Below, piece by piece: positions 60,657-64,000 of a DNA stretch of 64,000 nt. Source of the stretch: Atrichornis clamosus (taxonomy: Eukaryota; Chordata; Aves; Passeriformes; Menuridae). The notes beneath the pieces are model-generated. The model saw only the letters and a list, made by a program, of their open reading frames with translations, was not told where the DNA came from and ran no database searches. How positions within the stretch are numbered: the stretch's first letter is position 1; each line of letters opens with the position of its first letter. The position numbers and the translations under genes were made by a program. The stretch spans positions 29,494 through 93,493 of the forward strand of contig WBMZ01003044.1 of assembly GCA_013400975.1 (NCBI GenBank), read 5' to 3'.

Positions 60657-63336
60657 CTGCAAAGAGTTCAGCAACACCCATTATACACAGGGTGGTGAAA
60701 CAGAACCTCTTCAGTCTTCTGAACTGGAGGTGTCTCATTAGATCCTAGAGGGGAGACATTCACCCAACTCACCATAGGCATCTGCTACTAGCACAGATCA
60801 AGAGTGCCAGAGGAGCCCATGCCACCTGCCCAGCCACTGACAAGAGAGCAGCATCTCTGCAGAGGGCAATTCAGAGCATCTAGTTAAACATCCAGAACAA
60901 CAAAGTCACTAAACAACCACTACACTGATGACACACTCCAGCTAAGGTTTATGGGAACTCGAAGTTTTCAAATGGAGACTCTGCATGCACATCACAAAGA
61001 TGTTTTAACTTTGACAGTTCTTCTCTTAATGCTGTGACTTCTGCAGCCCTTGTAACAATAAAACTGAAAACAGGCATGCCTGAGCAAGCACAAGGCAGAC
61101 TTGTTGTTTGGCCAGGTTAGCTTCAGAATAAGAAATAGAATGAACTACAAACAAAAGCAGGACTGAAAGACTAAGTTCAGCGGAAAACTACTTCCTTCCC
61201 CTCTGCATTACAACACAGGCCCCGGTGCAAGTTACTAGGGAAACAAACCAAATTGTCGTTCATTCCTTGTCAAATCTGACACCTCCAAACTTCCTTGTTT
61301 TCAGGAGTAGCTACATTAAGGAAAAACAAACAAAAACGCCAAACCACTTTCTGTATTAGGGGAAGTTATACTTGTAAAGCCTATTTTCTGTGTCCCAAGC
61401 TTCCATACTGCCAAGAGTCATACTTTTCCACAGCCCATACTCTTTAACCTGAACAGACACCCAATTTCTTTCACAACACCTCACTCAGCATGAACTTCTA
61501 GCCTGCTAGGCTAAGGTGCTTACTACCTCCATCCTTGTTTAAGCAAGACTTAGTGAAATGTTTGACACAGCAGGAACACAGGGAGCTGATGGAACTTATG
61601 AGTGATGGCTGGTTTTTACCTGTACCAAGGATCAAAACCCAGTATGAGCCTACTTCCTGCTTAGCAGCTGATACACACTCCTTCATGAAATAACAATTTC
61701 CAGTTTCCACAATTGTTGCCTAGAATCTACAGGCATATTTTGATGACTAGAATTTTTTCTTCCAATTTCTAAGAAGTCACACTAAAAAAATCTATGCAGT
61801 CCAGAGAAAATCCACATGATTAGCAAGTGACACTGGAAGTGCTAACAAGCTGCATGCAGCTCATGTGGTAAGGTTTGACTACTCCTACAAAAATGCAGAA
61901 AAGATGGTATCTGCAAGTCATTCACATGACTTCTCCTTGTTGCTCTGTATAGTAAGCACCTTTAGCTCAGAGTTTCTCCTGCTATTCATACATCCTTAGG
62001 AAAGAAAGCAGAGAGGCATCATTTACTAAGTTTCAAGACAAACTTTGATCAGGTTCTTTATGTAAGGTTGAGTCTTAGCCTGGAATGCTTCCACATCCCT
62101 CTCCCATGTAAATCAGGGTATGTTCTGTTGTTGTTCATTTCAGCCATATTATTCAAACAGGTGATTTGAATGTGTTTAAACACCAGAGTTCATGGAATAT
62201 TTTCCTTCAAGAGCACATCTTTAGGTAAATTTGGAATTGTTTCTTCAATCTTAAGGCAACTAATAGCTTGCTACTTAAATGTTGAACATACATCAGGGGT
62301 GTACTTACACATACTACCACATTAAAAATGCCACTACAAAATCAACCAGTTTCATAGGAAACTATGTTCATATTTCAGCAACTGACTATAGCTTGGCAAG
62401 ACAAAAATAACAAGGAAGTCTCTGAATTTGCATTAAATACATATATGTGATTATAGAAAAATAAACTATAGTTTCAAGAGGAAAAAATATATAGTAATTG
62501 GTCCTGTGGCAACAGCACTGACCTAATTAAAACAACAGAAGAGCATTGTACCTGGCATTAGCTCCAGAAACACCTGGATTTTCTGTGCCACACAACACAC
62601 TAGCTGTGCATCAGCCTTTCTGTGCTTCAGTTCTCCCACTAAAGGGAAAATATTCCACCCCATGCCACGGCAAGAAACTGGAAAATAGTCACTTATTTGT
62701 ATATTATGGGAAATCAGAGAGCAAGGTGCACATATCCGACAACAGGCAGAAAACCAAAGTACACCTCTCTCAGGATCCTCACCAAGAATCACGAGGAATG
62801 TACCTAAACCCACTTGAGGCTGCAGCTTCAGAAATCAGCAACTCATCACCGAAATAATACAGAACCTGGCTGTCAGCCTCCTTACACGAACTGCTGTCCC
62901 AGTCAGAGCAGCTTCGTGACATCCTGCGTCCCACAAAACTGACCGCAACTGCTCGGTGCCAAAAGGGTCCGGCCACTCCTTGTTACGCAGACGCTACTCC
63001 CGGGCACCTGGATAACACACCCCGGGTGCAAAAGCTGAACACCCGCAATTTAAACATAACTGCGCGACACACACGCTTCACTTCCAATCTCTGCGCCGAA
63101 GCCACGTCGGCTGGCTTGCTCACGCCGGGGGGACACCGCTGCCTTCCCCCGCCTGGCACGGCAGACGCGGAGATCACCTGTGACGGGACGGGGAGGAAGC
63201 AATGGGAAGCAACCCTCGGAGAGCCGCCGCCAGCCGCTACCAGGGGCCTGCCCGAGCACCCCGGAAAAGGCTCACGCAGCACGGGGACCACACTGCGGGC
63301 CCGGCGGTACCGAGCGGCCCTGGCAGGCTGTGCTCA
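60657..63336 (-). other. PIKFYVE: PIKFYVE intron 1 (probable)
   Basis: 2.7 kb between exon 2 and the likely non-coding first exon. The left 2.3 kb is ordinary A/T-rich intron with no gene or named repeat; the right end enters the CpG island. Its right limit depends on which donor is used (63336 or 63889). Confidence 0.5.
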
Positions 63337-64000
63337 CCTGCTGCCCGCGGGTGCGGTGCCGGTGCTGGGGCGGCACCGCCGCTCTTCCCGCACCGCCCGG
63401 CCCGGCAACCTCCGTCAGCCCCGACCAACCGCCCGCCGACCGGACCGCTCCCCGCCCAGGCATCGCCAATCGAAGCTCCGCGCACTCCATCCGTCGGCAG
63501 CGGCCCGGCCCCGCCCCGCCGCCCTTCCCGGCTGCTCCGCCCGGGCGGGGCACAGGCGGGCTGCTGCGTCAGGAGACGCTGGCAGTGCGAAGAGCCACTG
63601 TGTCCCCGGGAAGTCATAACATACTAAATTTCATTAATATTCCGTTCTCTTCTATTCCCGCCCCGAAGTTCCTTCCGCGTCACGGTCCCCTCTCGCCCCG
63701 GCCCCAGAGGGCAGGCAGTACGGCTGCTCCGGGGCCGTGGTATGGACACCGCCGCCTCCGCACCAGCGGACGGGCCCGTGCCCGCTGTGGGTACCGCATC
63801 CCTGGGCTGGGCTGCGGAGCTCTCCCTGGGGCCCGGGCACGCCCGAGTCCCCCCGGCGCCAGCGGGTTTCCTACGCCAGCGGGCACTCACCGCGCGGAGG
63901 CGGTGGAGCGCGGAATGAGCCCCGTCCGGAACGGCGGCGGCGCGACCCGTGCTGCCGCGGGCCCCTCGCACGGGGCCCCGGCGCACGAGACCCGGGCGGG
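63090..64000. promoter_or_regulatory. CpG-island promoter of PIKFYVE, probably shared with IDH1
   Basis: Base composition changes sharply to GC-rich with frequent CpG from about 63090 to the window edge. Within it are GC boxes at 63449-63457, 63508-63520 and 63544-63551, a CCAAT box (ATTGG on the minus strand) at 63466-63470, and CRE-like half sites at 63565-63571 and 63677-63684. In other vertebrates PIKFYVE and IDH1 are divergent with 5' ends a few hundred bases apart. No IDH1 coding sequence is in the window. Confidence 0.8.
63337..63440 (-). other. PIKFYVE: Probable PIKFYVE non-coding exon 1
   Basis: Ends in a near-consensus donor, GGCAGCAG|GTGAGC, 30-130 bp downstream of the CCAAT and GC boxes on the minus strand. 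The start is a guess from those boxes. An alternative donor, GCGCG|GTGAGT at 63889, would put the first exon at 63890 or beyond. No ATG-initiated extension of the PIKFYVE frame is suggested. Confidence 0.45.

Noticed and set aside
63026..63627. Long plus-strand open frames (197 and 141 codons) in the CpG island
   Set aside because: GC-rich DNA has few stop codons. The products are Pro/Arg/Ala-rich without any domain, overlap each other and open frames on the other strand, and sit in a promoter.
63624..63986. Minus-strand open frame of 120 codons near the right edge
   Set aside because: Same composition effect; Arg/Gly/Pro-rich and no family resemblance. It could be 5' UTR of an alternative first exon at most.
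1..64000. CRISPR arrays, bacterial operons, insertion sequences or viral genes
   Set aside because: No spaced direct repeats and no such genes were seen; the window is an intron-rich vertebrate locus.

Overview
The window is vertebrate nuclear DNA, almost certainly from a bird. It holds one protein gene, PIKFYVE (1-phosphatidylinositol 3-phosphate 5-kinase), on the minus strand across nearly its whole length. All 41 coding exons could be placed, from the ATG at 60646 to the stop codon at 743-745. They sum to 6,354 nt (2,117 codons plus stop), every junction is GT-AG, and the reading frame closes at every joint, so the gene is intact. Exon boundaries come from matching conserved PIKFYVE protein blocks to splice sites and codon phase; no transcript was available.

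Bird origin is shown by several CR1 LINE 3' ends (the 'cttccaacc...attctatgattct' tail) and by a tRNA-Ile-headed SINE with a CR1 tail at about 32240-32378. That SINE resembles TguSINE1, known from passerines, so a passerine is the best guess.

Layout from right to left, in the direction of transcription: a GC-rich CpG-island promoter and non-coding first exon region (about 63090-64000). In other vertebrates this promoter is shared head-to-head with IDH1, whose body would lie beyond the right edge. Next come the start exon (60.5 kb), the FYVE zinc finger (49.7-49.9 kb), the DEP domain (39.4-40.5 kb), the chaperonin-like domain (23.5-30.3 kb), a 1.2 kb linker exon (22.4-23.6 kb), the Cys/His-rich conserved region and helical linker (11-21 kb), the lipid kinase domain (0.7-7 kb) and the start of the 3' UTR (1-742), which runs off the left edge without a visible poly(A) signal.

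The rest is intron with CR1 fragments, one SINE, A/C-rich, polypurine and AT low-complexity tracts, and no second protein gene, tRNA gene or CRISPR array. I found no undescribed system. The points most worth checking are a potentially regulated cassette exon with a giant polypyrimidine tract (exon 33), a strong decoy splice donor inside exon 19, an Arg-to-Cys change in a conserved chaperonin-domain motif, a perfect CLEAR/TFEB-type palindrome in intron 4, and the passerine SINE.
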